In this document: positions 1 through 8,339 of the stretch, piece after piece
How the letters are laid out: every line of letters begins with the position of its first letter
Position numbering within the stretch: position 1 is the stretch's first letter
NCBI GenBank assembly: GCA_035604135.1
Contig: DATNJB010000016.1
Coordinates: 1-23,731, forward strand
Direction: 5' to 3'
Source: Poindextera sp035604135
GTDB taxonomy: Bacteria; Pseudomonadota; Alphaproteobacteria; Caulobacterales; Caulobacteraceae
Length of the DNA stretch: 23,731 nt
The notes under the pieces: model-generated
Seen by the model: only the letters and a program-made list of their open reading frames with translations
Told to the model about the DNA's origin: nothing
Databases searched by the model: none
Translations under genes and position numbers: made by a program

Positions 1-1833
1 GGCGGCGCGGGCGCTGCGGGCCGTGCGCCGAGCGTGGTCGGCGTGGCGACGGCGTCCCTGGGCGACATCCCGCTCCAGCTCAGCGAACTCGGCACAGTGA
101 CCCCGCAGGCCACCGTGACCGTCCAGTCGCAGATCAACGGCACGCTGATCGCCGTCTACTTCAGGGAGGGGCAGGCCGTGCGCAAGGGCCAGCTTCTGGC
201 GCTGGTCGATCCGCGTCCGTACGAGGTCAGCCTGCAGCAGGCGGAAGGCCAGCTGATGCGCGACCAGGCTTCCCTCGACGAGGCGAAGCTGGACGCCGCG
301 CGCTACAGGACCCTGGTCGCCCAGGACTCCATCGCCCGGCAGACCTACGATCAGGAAGTCGCGACCGTCAAACAGGACGAGGGCGTCGTCCGCATCGACC
401 TGGCGGCGATCGCCAGCGCGCGGCTGAACATCGCCTATTGCCACATCGTCGCGCCGGTCTCCGGCCGGGTCGGCCTGCGCGAGGTCGACCCGGGCAACTT
501 GGTCAACACCAACGAGCCCAACGGCCTGGTCGTCATCAATGAGCTCGATCCAGCAACCGTCATCCTCACGCTGCCGGAGGACTCGATTCCACAAGTGGCC
601 CAGCGCATGGCGGCGGCCGGCGGGCTGCCGGCGACCGCGTACGACCGAACAGCGGCGACCGTGCTGGCGCAGGGCGAACTCTACACGCTCGACAACCAGA
701 TCGACACCTCGACCGGCACGGTCAAGGCGCGGGCGCGCTTCGCCAATCCCAGCGGCACGCTGTTCCCCAACCAGTTCGTCAACGTGACGTTGCTCGTCGA
801 CACGCTCACCAACGTCGTGACCGTCCCGGCCGTCGCCATCCGGCACGGGCCACAGGGCGACTTCGTTTATGTGATCCAGTCGGACTCGACGGTGAAGGTG
901 ACGCCGGTGAAAGTCGGTCCAGCGCAGGGCGAGACCGCCTCGATCCAATCCGGACTGAATGCCGGCGACGTCGTGGTCACCGATGGCGGCGACCGATTGA
1001 GCGACGGCGCCCACGTTATTCAGCCCAAGGACGCCGCCCGTTTCGCGCAGACGATGGCGCGCCAGCGCAAGCCGACCGGCGGCATCCTGGGCTGGATCGA
1101 GGGCCTGTTCGGCGTCAAGCCAGCGCCGGCTGCAGGCGCCGGCGCTGGGCAGACCGCTGACAACACCGGTGGGGCGCAGAGCGGCGCCGGCGGCGAGGGC
1201 GCGGCCCGTCGGGCGGCGCTCCTCGCCAGTCTCGATCTCACCGCCGATCAGCAAGCCAAGGCGAACCAGATTTTCGCCGACGCGCGGACCAAGTCGGAGG
1301 CCGCCGGCGACGACTTCCAGGCGCGCCGGCAGATCATGCAGGACGCCAACAACCAGCTGGAGGCGATCCTCACGCCGGAACAAAAGGCCAAGTTCGAGGC
1401 GGGGCGCGCGCAGCTGCGGCCAGGCGGCGCCGGATCGTCGGCGCCGTCGAGCAGTCAGCCGCCTTCGGTGCCGCCGCCGGCTGCCGCCGCCTCATCGGCG
1501 CGTCATACGGGCCGTGCCGAGGCGACCGCCGCGTCCGGCCAATCGCCGTCGGTGGCGGCGCCGGCGGCGCCAAGTCCAGGCGGGCCGGGCGGCCCAGGTG
1601 GCCGCGCTCGCTTCATCGACGCGCTCGGACTTGATGCGGCGCAGAAGGCGCAGGCCGACCAGATCTTCGCCGCCGCCCGCGCCCAGTCGCAAGGTTCGAC
1701 CGATCCGGATGCGCGGCGCGCCGCCATGCGCCAGGCGTTTGAAAAGCTCGATGCGATCCTGAGGCCCGACCAGAAGGCGAAGCTCGCCGCTCTCCGAGCC
1801 CAGGCCCGGGGCAGTGGAAACGGCGGGGGCTAG
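1..1833 (+). CDS. RND efflux periplasmic adaptor (MdtA/HlyD type) with C-terminal LTxxQ modules, 5'-partial
   Basis: Periplasmic adaptor linking an inner-membrane RND pump to its outer-membrane channel. The frame is open from base 1 with no convincing start, so the signal peptide and first residues lie outside; 610 residues are visible. The adaptor core is clear: a lipoyl half (QSQINGTLIAVYFREGQAV, from about nt 124), a coiled-coil hairpin rich in Gln, Ala and Asp (about nt 220-420), the second lipoyl half (IVAPVSGRVGLREVDPGN, about nt 448-498), then beta-barrel and membrane-proximal domains to about nt 1020. The core matches MdtA-like proteins of about 400 residues. The remaining roughly 260 residues are unusual: a Gly/Ala-rich linker, a helical LTxxQ module, a Pro/Ser/Ala-rich linker, and a second such module. 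It is first in the operon, 39 bases before the first permease. The adaptor call is secure; the role of the tail is unknown. Confidence 0.93.
   Translation, partial: GGAGAAGRAPSVVGVATASLGDIPLQLSELGTVTPQATVTVQSQINGTLIAVYFREGQAVRKGQLLALVDPRPYEVSLQQAEGQLMRDQASLDEAKLDAARYRTLVAQDSIARQTYDQEVATVKQDEGVVRIDLAAIASARLNIAYCHIVAPVSGRVGLREVDPGNLVNTNEPNGLVVINELDPATVILTLPEDSIPQVAQRMAAAGGLPATAYDRTAATVLAQGELYTLDNQIDTSTGTVKARARFANPSGTLFPNQFVNVTLLVDTLTNVVTVPAVAIRHGPQGDFVYVIQSDSTVKVTPVKVGPAQGETASIQSGLNAGDVVVTDGGDRLSDGAHVIQPKDAARFAQTMARQRKPTGGILGWIEGLFGVKPAPAAGAGAGQTADNTGGAQSGAGGEGAARRAALLASLDLTADQQAKANQIFADARTKSEAAGDDFQARRQIMQDANNQLEAILTPEQKAKFEAGRAQLRPGGAGSSAPSSSQPPSVPPPAAAASSARHTGRAEATAASGQSPSVAAPAAPSPGGPGGPGGRARFIDALGLDAAQKAQADQIFAAARAQSQGSTDPDARRAAMRQAFEKLDAILRPDQKAKLAALRAQARGSGNGGG
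1222..1428 (+). repeat. Spy/CpxP-like LTxxQ module, copy 1 of 2 (within the adaptor)
   Basis: About 69 codons encoding a helical segment with two LTxxQ-type signatures, LTADQQ near the start and LTPEQK near the end, separated by a charged helical stretch containing ARRQIMQDANNQLEAI. This spacing is that of Spy/CpxP-family periplasmic chaperones. The segment is similar along its whole length to copy 2 (nt 1615-1818), with conserved blocks QIFA-AR, ARR-M, L-AIL-P-QKAK and RAQ, which suggests an internal duplication. Domain identity is by eye only. Confidence 0.65.
1615..1818 (+). repeat. Spy/CpxP-like LTxxQ module, copy 2 of 2 (within the adaptor)
   Basis: About 68 codons forming the diverged second copy of the module at nt 1222-1428. 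The LTxxQ signatures are degenerate here (LDAAQK and LRPDQK), but the order and spacing of conserved residues match copy 1 with a one-residue gap. It lies behind a Pro/Ser/Ala/Gly-rich linker of about 60 residues and ends five codons before the stop. Confidence 0.6.
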
Positions 1834-1872
1834 TTTGAGCCCGTGGCGATCACGCCTGGACGCTAGCCCGGG

Positions 1873-4800
1873 ATGAATCCCTCCCGCCCGTTCATCCTAC
1901 GACCGGTCGCGACCAGCCTGTTCATGGCCGCGATCCTCCTCGCTGGCATCGTGGCGTTCCGCTTCCTGTCGCTCTCGGCGTTGCCCGAGGTCGACTATCC
2001 GACCATCCAGGTCCAGACCTTCTATCCTGGCGCCAGTCCGCAGGTGATGGCCGACACTGTCACCGCGCCGCTCGAGCGCCAGTTCGGCGAGATGACCGAC
2101 CTCAACCGCATGAGCTCGATCAGCTCGGGCGGCGCGTCGGTCATCACGCTGCAGTTCAACCTCGATCTCAGCCTCGATGTCGCCGAGCAGGAGGTTCAGG
2201 CCTCGATCAACGCCGCCGGCAACCTCCTGCCCTCGGATCTGCCCGCGCCGCCCGTCTACGCCAAGGTCAACCCGGCCGACGCGCCGATCATGACGCTGGC
2301 GCTGACGTCCAAGACCCTGCCGCTGACCCAGGTCGAGGACATCGCCGAGACTCAGCTCGGGCAGAAGATCTCGCAGATCGGCGGCGTCGGTCTGGTCACC
2401 GTCGCCGGCGGCCAGCGTCCGGCGGTGCGGATCGAGGTGAACAGCAAGGCGCTCGCCAACTACGGCATGAGCATGGAGACGCTGCGCACGGCGATCGGCA
2501 ATGCCAACGCCAACGGCGCCAAAGGCTCCTTCGACGGGCCCACCCGCTCGTTCTCGATCAACGCCAACGATCAGCTCGCCACCTCCGACGACTACATGAG
2601 CCTGATCGTCGCGTTCAAGAACGGCGCGCCCGTCCGGCTGCGCGACGTGGCGACCGCGATCCAGGCCCCGGAGAACACCCAGCTCGCCGCCTGGAAGAAC
2701 GCGACCCCCGCCATCATCCTGAACGTGCAGCGCCAGCCCGGCGCCAACGTCATCACCACCGTCGACCAGATCAAGCAGCAGCTGCCGACGCTCGAGGCCG
2801 CGTTGCCGGCGGGCGTTCAGGTGGAGGTGCTGACCGACCGGACGACTTCGATCCGCGCCTCGGTCACCGACGTCGAGTTCGAGCTGATGCTGGCCGTCGC
2901 CCTGGTCGTAGCGGTGATCTTCATCTTCCTCCGCTCGATCCCGGCCACCTTCATCGCCTCGGTCGCCGTGCCGCTGTCGCTGGTCGGCACGTTCGGCGCC
3001 ATGTACCTCCTGGGTTTCAGCCTCAACAACCTGACGCTGATGGCGCTGACCATCGCGACCGGCTTCGTCGTCGACGACGCCATCGTGATGCTGGAGAACA
3101 TCTCCCGCTACATCGAGGCGGGCGAGCGCCCGATGGCGGCGGCGCTGAAAGGCGCCCAGCAGATCGGCTTCACCATCATCTCGCTGACGGTCTCGCTGAT
3201 CGCGGTCCTGATTCCGCTGCTGTTCATGGGCGACGTTGTGGGGCGGCTCTTCCGCCAGTTCGCCATCACGCTCGCGGTCACGATCGTCATCTCGGCGGTG
3301 GTGTCGCTTACGCTGGTCCCAACACTTGGCGCGCGCTGGCTCAAGTCGCGCGCCGAGTCGCACGAGTCGGACTTCCAGCGCCGCGCGCGGCAGCTGTTCG
3401 ACGACCTGATCGACCGCTACGACCGCGCGCTTCGGTGGGTGCTCGATCGCCAGCCCGCGACGCTGCTGGTTGCGGTGGCGACGCTGGTGCTCACGATCGT
3501 GCTCTACATCGCGATCCCCAAGGGTCTCTTCCCGACCCAGGACACCGGGTTGCTGCAGGGCGTCACCCAAGCCTCGCAGTCGATCTCCTACGCGCGCATG
3601 GCGACCCTGCAGCAACAGCTGGCGCAGGCGCTGCTCAAGGATCCCGATGTCGCCAGCCTTTCGTCCTACGTCGGCGTCGACGGCGCGAACGACACCCTGA
3701 ACGCCGGGCGGATGCTGATCAACATCAAGCCGCGCAACCAGCGGACGGGTTCGCAGGCCAAGATCATGCAGGATCTCGCCGAGCGCGCGCGCGCCGTCGC
3801 CGGCATCACCCTCTACCTGCAGCCGGTGCAGGACCTGACCATCGACGCCAACGTAGGCCCGACCCAGTACCAGTTCGCCCTGCAGGGCTCGAACCAGGAC
3901 GAGATCAATCAGTGGGCCGGCAAGCTCGTCGGCCAGCTCAGCAATACGTCCGAGGTCCGCAACGTTTCGGCCGACGTGCAGAGCGAGGGGTTGTCGGCCA
4001 CCATCAACATCGATCGGGCGACGGCGGCGCGGCTCGGGGTCACTGCGGAAACGGTGGATGAGGCGCTCTACGACACGTTCGGCCAGCGCATCGTCTCGAC
4101 CATCTTCACCGACACCAATCAGTACCGGGTGATTCTGGAGGCCGACTCCAGCTACCTGCAGGACCCGAGCTCGCTTGGGCAGATCTATGTGCCGACGACC
4201 GGCGGCGGCTCAACTCCGCTCGCTTCGTTCGCGACCGTCACGGTCCAGCCCGCGCCGCTGCAAGTGGACCACGTCGCCCAGTTCCCCGCGGCGAACCTGT
4301 CGTTCGACACCGCGCCCGGCGTGTCGCTCGGGGCGTCCGTGCGCGCGATCGAGAAGGCCGAGGCGGCCATCGGGATGCCGGCCGACATCACCACGGCCTT
4401 CCTGGGCGCCGCGCGCGCCTACCAGGCGTCGCTCACCAACGAGCTTTGGTTGATCCTGGCGGCGATCGCCTGCGTCTACATCGTGCTCGGCGTGCTCTAC
4501 GAGAGCTACATCCACCCGGTGACGATCCTCTCGACGCTGCCCTCGGCCGGGGTCGGGGCGCTTGTGGCGTTGATGCTCGCTGGCCAGGACCTGGGCGTGA
4601 TCAGCATCATCGGGATCATCCTGCTGATCGGCATCGTCAAGAAGAACGCCATCATGATGATCGACTTCGCGCTCGACGCCGAGCGCGCGGAGGGCAAGTC
4701 GCCGCGGGAGGCCATCCATCAGGCCGCGCTGCTTCGCTTCCGCCCGATCCTGATGACGACGCTCGCGGCCATCGTCGGCGCCGTGCCGCTGATGCTGGGC

Positions 4801-5028
4801 TGGGGCGAGGGCTCCGAGCTGCGCCACCCGCTCGGCATCTCCATCGTCGGCGGCCTGATCGTCAGCCAGTTGCTCACGCTGTTCACCACGCCAGTGATCT
4901 ACCTCTATTTCGACCGCCTCGCCGGCCGCCTAGGGTGGGGCATCAACAAGCGAAAGGGCGAGAGCGACCCGGCGGTGGACGAGGCCGCCCCCGACACGGG
5001 CTCCGGCCCGGAAGGCGCGCCGTCGTGA
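1873..5028 (+). CDS. RND efflux permease, MdtB-like
   Basis: Inner-membrane proton/drug antiporter of the HAE1-type RND family, 1051 residues, the usual length. The N-terminus MNPSRPFILRPVATSLFMAA matches the MdtB start and fixes ATG 1873, although only a poor ribosome binding site (CGGG next to the ATG) is visible. Features include TM1, a large periplasmic loop, TM2-6 containing GFVVDDAIVMLENISRYIE with the proton-relay pair Asp401/Asp402, a second periplasmic loop, and TM8-12 with the relay lysine (Lys924 in IVKKNAIMMIDFALDAER). All key residues are present, so the pump should be active. Its stop overlaps the start of the second permease by 4 bases. By analogy with MdtBC, the two may form a mixed trimer. 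Substrates cannot be read from sequence. The C-terminal tail is hydrophilic and acidic. Confidence 0.95.
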   Translation: MNPSRPFILRPVATSLFMAAILLAGIVAFRFLSLSALPEVDYPTIQVQTFYPGASPQVMADTVTAPLERQFGEMTDLNRMSSISSGGASVITLQFNLDLSLDVAEQEVQASINAAGNLLPSDLPAPPVYAKVNPADAPIMTLALTSKTLPLTQVEDIAETQLGQKISQIGGVGLVTVAGGQRPAVRIEVNSKALANYGMSMETLRTAIGNANANGAKGSFDGPTRSFSINANDQLATSDDYMSLIVAFKNGAPVRLRDVATAIQAPENTQLAAWKNATPAIILNVQRQPGANVITTVDQIKQQLPTLEAALPAGVQVEVLTDRTTSIRASVTDVEFELMLAVALVVAVIFIFLRSIPATFIASVAVPLSLVGTFGAMYLLGFSLNNLTLMALTIATGFVVDDAIVMLENISRYIEAGERPMAAALKGAQQIGFTIISLTVSLIAVLIPLLFMGDVVGRLFRQFAITLAVTIVISAVVSLTLVPTLGARWLKSRAESHESDFQRRARQLFDDLIDRYDRALRWVLDRQPATLLVAVATLVLTIVLYIAIPKGLFPTQDTGLLQGVTQASQSISYARMATLQQQLAQALLKDPDVASLSSYVGVDGANDTLNAGRMLINIKPRNQRTGSQAKIMQDLAERARAVAGITLYLQPVQDLTIDANVGPTQYQFALQGSNQDEINQWAGKLVGQLSNTSEVRNVSADVQSEGLSATINIDRATAARLGVTAETVDEALYDTFGQRIVSTIFTDTNQYRVILEADSSYLQDPSSLGQIYVPTTGGGSTPLASFATVTVQPAPLQVDHVAQFPAANLSFDTAPGVSLGASVRAIEKAEAAIGMPADITTAFLGAARAYQASLTNELWLILAAIACVYIVLGVLYESYIHPVTILSTLPSAGVGALVALMLAGQDLGVISIIGIILLIGIVKKNAIMMIDFALDAERAEGKSPREAIHQAALLRFRPILMTTLAAIVGAVPLMLGWGEGSELRHPLGISIVGGLIVSQLLTLFTTPVIYLYFDRLAGRLGWGINKRKGESDPAVDEAAPDTGSGPEGAPS

Positions 5029-8000
5029 ACCTGGTCGAGCCCTTCATCCGCCGCCCGATCGGCACCGTGCTGCTCACGTTGGGCGTCGCGCTGGCCGGCG
5101 TCGGGGCCTACTTCCTGCTGCCCGTCGCGCCGCTGCCCTCGGTCGATTTCCCGGTGGTGCAGGTCCAAGCATCACTGCCAGGCGCCAGCCCCGAGACCAT
5201 GGCGACCAGCGTCGCGACGCCGCTGGAACGTCGTCTTGGACACATCGCCTCGGTCAATGAGATGACCTCGAACAGCGGCGTCGGGTCGACCCGCATCGTC
5301 CTGCAGTTCGATCTCGATCGCGACATCAACGGCGCGGCGCGCGACGTCGAGGCGGCGATCAATGCCGCGCGCGTCGACCTGCCCGCCACTCTCCGCTCCA
5401 ACCCGACCTATCGGAAAGCCAACCCCGCGGACCAGCCGGTGCTGATCCTGGCCATGACGTCGAAGACCAAGACGCCGGGCCAGATCTACGACTCCGCCTC
5501 CAACATCATCGAGCAGCAGCTCTCGCAGATCAAAGGCGTCGGCCAGGTGAACATCGGCGGCGGCTCGCTGCCGGCGGTGCGCGTCGACGTCGATCCGTTC
5601 GCGCTGGCGCGCTACGGCATCGGGCTCGAGGACGTCCGCGCGGCGCTCGCGTCGGCGAACGCCAACCGGCCCAAGGGGATCGTGCAGAGCGGCGACCAGC
5701 GGCTGCAAATCTACACCAACGACTCCGGCGCCGTCGCGGCCGACTACGCGCCCCTGGTCATCGCCTACCGCAACGGGGCCGCCGTGCGGCTGAGCGACAT
5801 CGCCCAGGTCACCGACGGCCAGGAGGACATCCACAACCTCGGCCTCTACAACGGCCAGCCGGCCATCATCGTGCAGATCACCCGCGAGCCGGGCGCGAAC
5901 ATCGTCGCCACGGTCGACGCGATCGAGAAGGAGCTGCCGATCCTGCAGGCCGAGCTCCCGGCCGACGTCAACATGCAGGTCGCGGTCGACCGCACCAACA
6001 CCATCCGCACCTCGCTCGGCGACGTCGAGCGCACGCTCTTGATCGCCATCCTCCTGGTCGTGGCGGTGGTCGCCGTCTTCCTGCGCAACGGACGCGCGAC
6101 CGTCGTGCCGGCCGTCGCGGTCGCCGTCTCGCTGCTTGGGACGCTGGCGGTGATGTTCCTGTTGGGCTTCAGCCTCGACAACCTCTCGCTCATGGCGCTC
6201 ACCGTCTCGACCGGGTTCGTCGTCGACGACGCCATCGTCGTGCTCGAGAACGTCACCCGGCATCTCGAAGCGGGCATGGACCGCTTCGAGGCGGCGCTGA
6301 GGGGCGCGGGCGAGGTGGCCTTCACCGTGCTCTCCATCAGCCTGTCGCTGATCGCGGTGTTCATTCCGCTCTTGCTGATGGGGTCGATCCTCGGGCGGCT
6401 GTTCCGCGAGTTCGCCATCACGCTCTCGACCGCGATCATGGTGTCGCTGGCCATCTCGCTGACCACGACGCCAATGCTCTGCGCCTACTTCATCGGACGG
6501 CCGTCGCGCGGCGCCGGCCAGCCGTGGTGGTCCAGGTGGGCGGAACGGTCATTCGAAGTGATGGCCTCTGTCTACGAGCGCGGTCTGCGCTGGGCGCTCG
6601 ATTCCGGCCCGATCATCCTGACCATCCTGGTCGCGACCATCCTGTTGAACGTCTACCTGTTCGTCGTGGTGCCCAAGGGCTTCTTCCCGCAGCAGGACAC
6701 GGGGTTGCTGCAGGGCGGCATGCAGATGGACCAGAGCACGTCGTTCCAGGTGTCCCGCTCGCGGCTGCAGCGGTTCGTCAACATCATCGACCAGGACCCG
6801 GCGGTGAAGTCGGTGGTCGCCTTCACCGGCGGCGGCGGCTCGAGCGGCGGGTTCGTGTTCATGGAGCTCAAGCCCAAGTCGCAACGGCCGAGCGCCGACG
6901 TGGTCATGGCGCGTCTGCGGGTGCGCTTCGCCACCGTCACCGGCGCCAGCCTCTTCCTGCAGTCGGTGCAGGACTTCCGCTTCGGCGGCCGGCAGTCGAG
7001 CGCCCAGTACCAGTACACGCTCGAAGCCGACTCGATCGCAGACCTGCGCACCTGGGCGACGAAGCTTGCGGCGCAGATGAAGCAGGATCCGACCTTCGCC
7101 GACGTCAACACCGACCAGCAGGACCATGGCCTGCAGGCGTTCGTGAACATCGGCCACGACACCGCCTCGCAGCTCGGGCTTACCTCGGCGGCCATCGACA
7201 ACGTGCTCTACGACAGCTTCGGCCAGAGACAGGTTTCGGTCATCTACAACGCGCTCAACCAGTACCATGTGATCATGGAGATCCCGCAGGCCGACGCCGA
7301 GGATCCGACCGCGCTGTCGAACGTCTACCTCTCGACCGAGACCCCTGCGCCGGCGGTCGCCGCGGCTTCCGGCGCGGGCAAGTCGACGACAGCCAGCGTC
7401 AACACCCTCGCCCTGCAGGGGGTCTCGGTGGTCGCAGCCGGCGCGCCAGGCGCGGCGCCGGTAAGCGCGCTGGGCGGTCCGGTCGCGCCGCCCGGCCGCG
7501 CGGCGTCGACCGGGGTGGCCGTCACCTCGACCAAGGAGCAGATCGTGCCGCTGACGGCCGTGGCCGCCTTCAGCGAAACCTCGGCGCCCACCTCGGTGAA
7601 TCACCAGGACGTCTCACCGGCGACCACCATCTCGTTCGATCTCGAGCCCGGAAAGTCGCTGAGCGACGCGACCCGCGCGATCGACCAGGCGCAGGCCGCG
7701 ATCGGCATGCCGGCGACCGTGCACGGCAGCTTTCAGGGGACGGCCCAGGTGTTCCAGCAGTCGCTCGGCAGCGAAGGAGTGCTGATCCTCGCGGCGCTGG
7801 TCGCGATCTACATCGTGCTGGGCGTGCTCTACGAGAGCTACATCCACCCGCTGACGGTGCTTTCGACCCTGCCGTCGGCGGGCGTCGGCGCGGTGATCGC
7901 GCTCCTGATCTTCCAGACCGAGTTCAGCATCATCGCGCTGATCGGCGTCATCCTCCTCATCGGCATCGTGAAGAAGAACGCCATCCTGATCATCGACTTT

Positions 8001-8324
8001 GCGCTCGACGCCGAGCGCGCCGGCGGGCTCTCGACGCGCGACGCCATCTACCAGGCGTCGCTGCTGCGCTTCCGCCCGATCATGATGACCACCTTTGCCG
8101 CGATGCTCGGGGCGTTGCCGCTCGCGGTGGGTTGGGGCGAGGGATCTGAGCTTCGCCGTCCGCTCGGGATCACCATAATAGGCGGCCTCCTGGTGAGCCA
8201 GGTGCTGACGCTGCTGACCACGCCGGTGATCTACCTCTACCTCGATCGATTCCGCCGCCGCTCATCGGAAGAGCTCCAACTTGCCAGCGGCGGCATGGCG
8301 CCGCCGGCGCCGGAGCCTGTATAG
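5025..8324 (+). CDS. RND efflux permease, MdtC-like, with periplasmic insertion
   Basis: Second HAE1-type RND permease, 1099 residues. The reading frame stays open upstream to nt 4446, but the real start is GTG 5025: it gives VNLVEPFIRRPIGTVLLTLG, the MdtC-type N-terminus, has GGAAGG at 5010-5015, and overlaps the previous stop as GTGA. Relay residues are intact: Asp401/Asp402 in FVVDDAIVVLENVTRHLE and Lys984 in IVKKNAILIIDFALDAER. The two permeases align without shift up to TM4, but the lysine is 60 residues later here. The difference is explained by a low-complexity Ala/Gly/Ser/Thr/Pro/Val segment at about residues 772-838 in the second periplasmic loop, where the first permease has only a short Gly/Thr turn. 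It is more distantly related to the first permease than a recent duplicate would be. Mixed-trimer formation is inferred from E. coli MdtBC. Confidence 0.95.
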   Translation: MNLVEPFIRRPIGTVLLTLGVALAGVGAYFLLPVAPLPSVDFPVVQVQASLPGASPETMATSVATPLERRLGHIASVNEMTSNSGVGSTRIVLQFDLDRDINGAARDVEAAINAARVDLPATLRSNPTYRKANPADQPVLILAMTSKTKTPGQIYDSASNIIEQQLSQIKGVGQVNIGGGSLPAVRVDVDPFALARYGIGLEDVRAALASANANRPKGIVQSGDQRLQIYTNDSGAVAADYAPLVIAYRNGAAVRLSDIAQVTDGQEDIHNLGLYNGQPAIIVQITREPGANIVATVDAIEKELPILQAELPADVNMQVAVDRTNTIRTSLGDVERTLLIAILLVVAVVAVFLRNGRATVVPAVAVAVSLLGTLAVMFLLGFSLDNLSLMALTVSTGFVVDDAIVVLENVTRHLEAGMDRFEAALRGAGEVAFTVLSISLSLIAVFIPLLLMGSILGRLFREFAITLSTAIMVSLAISLTTTPMLCAYFIGRPSRGAGQPWWSRWAERSFEVMASVYERGLRWALDSGPIILTILVATILLNVYLFVVVPKGFFPQQDTGLLQGGMQMDQSTSFQVSRSRLQRFVNIIDQDPAVKSVVAFTGGGGSSGGFVFMELKPKSQRPSADVVMARLRVRFATVTGASLFLQSVQDFRFGGRQSSAQYQYTLEADSIADLRTWATKLAAQMKQDPTFADVNTDQQDHGLQAFVNIGHDTASQLGLTSAAIDNVLYDSFGQRQVSVIYNALNQYHVIMEIPQADAEDPTALSNVYLSTETPAPAVAAASGAGKSTTASVNTLALQGVSVVAAGAPGAAPVSALGGPVAPPGRAASTGVAVTSTKEQIVPLTAVAAFSETSAPTSVNHQDVSPATTISFDLEPGKSLSDATRAIDQAQAAIGMPATVHGSFQGTAQVFQQSLGSEGVLILAALVAIYIVLGVLYESYIHPLTVLSTLPSAGVGAVIALLIFQTEFSIIALIGVILLIGIVKKNAILIIDFALDAERAGGLSTRDAIYQASLLRFRPIMMTTFAAMLGALPLAVGWGEGSELRRPLGITIIGGLLVSQVLTLLTTPVIYLYLDRFRRRSSEELQLASGGMAPPAPEPV

Positions 8325-8339
8325 TCAAGGACGCATCGC

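Noticed and set aside
1897..3615. Long open frame (572 codons) antisense to the MdtB-like permease
   Set aside because: Its product is a low-complexity Arg/Asp/Gly/His/Val mix with no domain; it mirrors the codon bias of the sense gene in GC-rich DNA.
4489..4518. 30-base identity with 7821-7850, a possible dispersed repeat
   Set aside because: Both copies encode the same conserved RND motif (GVLYESYIHP) in the paralogous permeases; flanking bases diverge at third positions. Homology or local gene conversion explains it.
4446..5024. Possible 193-residue N-terminal extension of the second RND permease
   Set aside because: It overlaps the end of the first permease out of frame with Arg/Asp-rich sequence; GTG 5025 gives a canonical N-terminus with a ribosome site.
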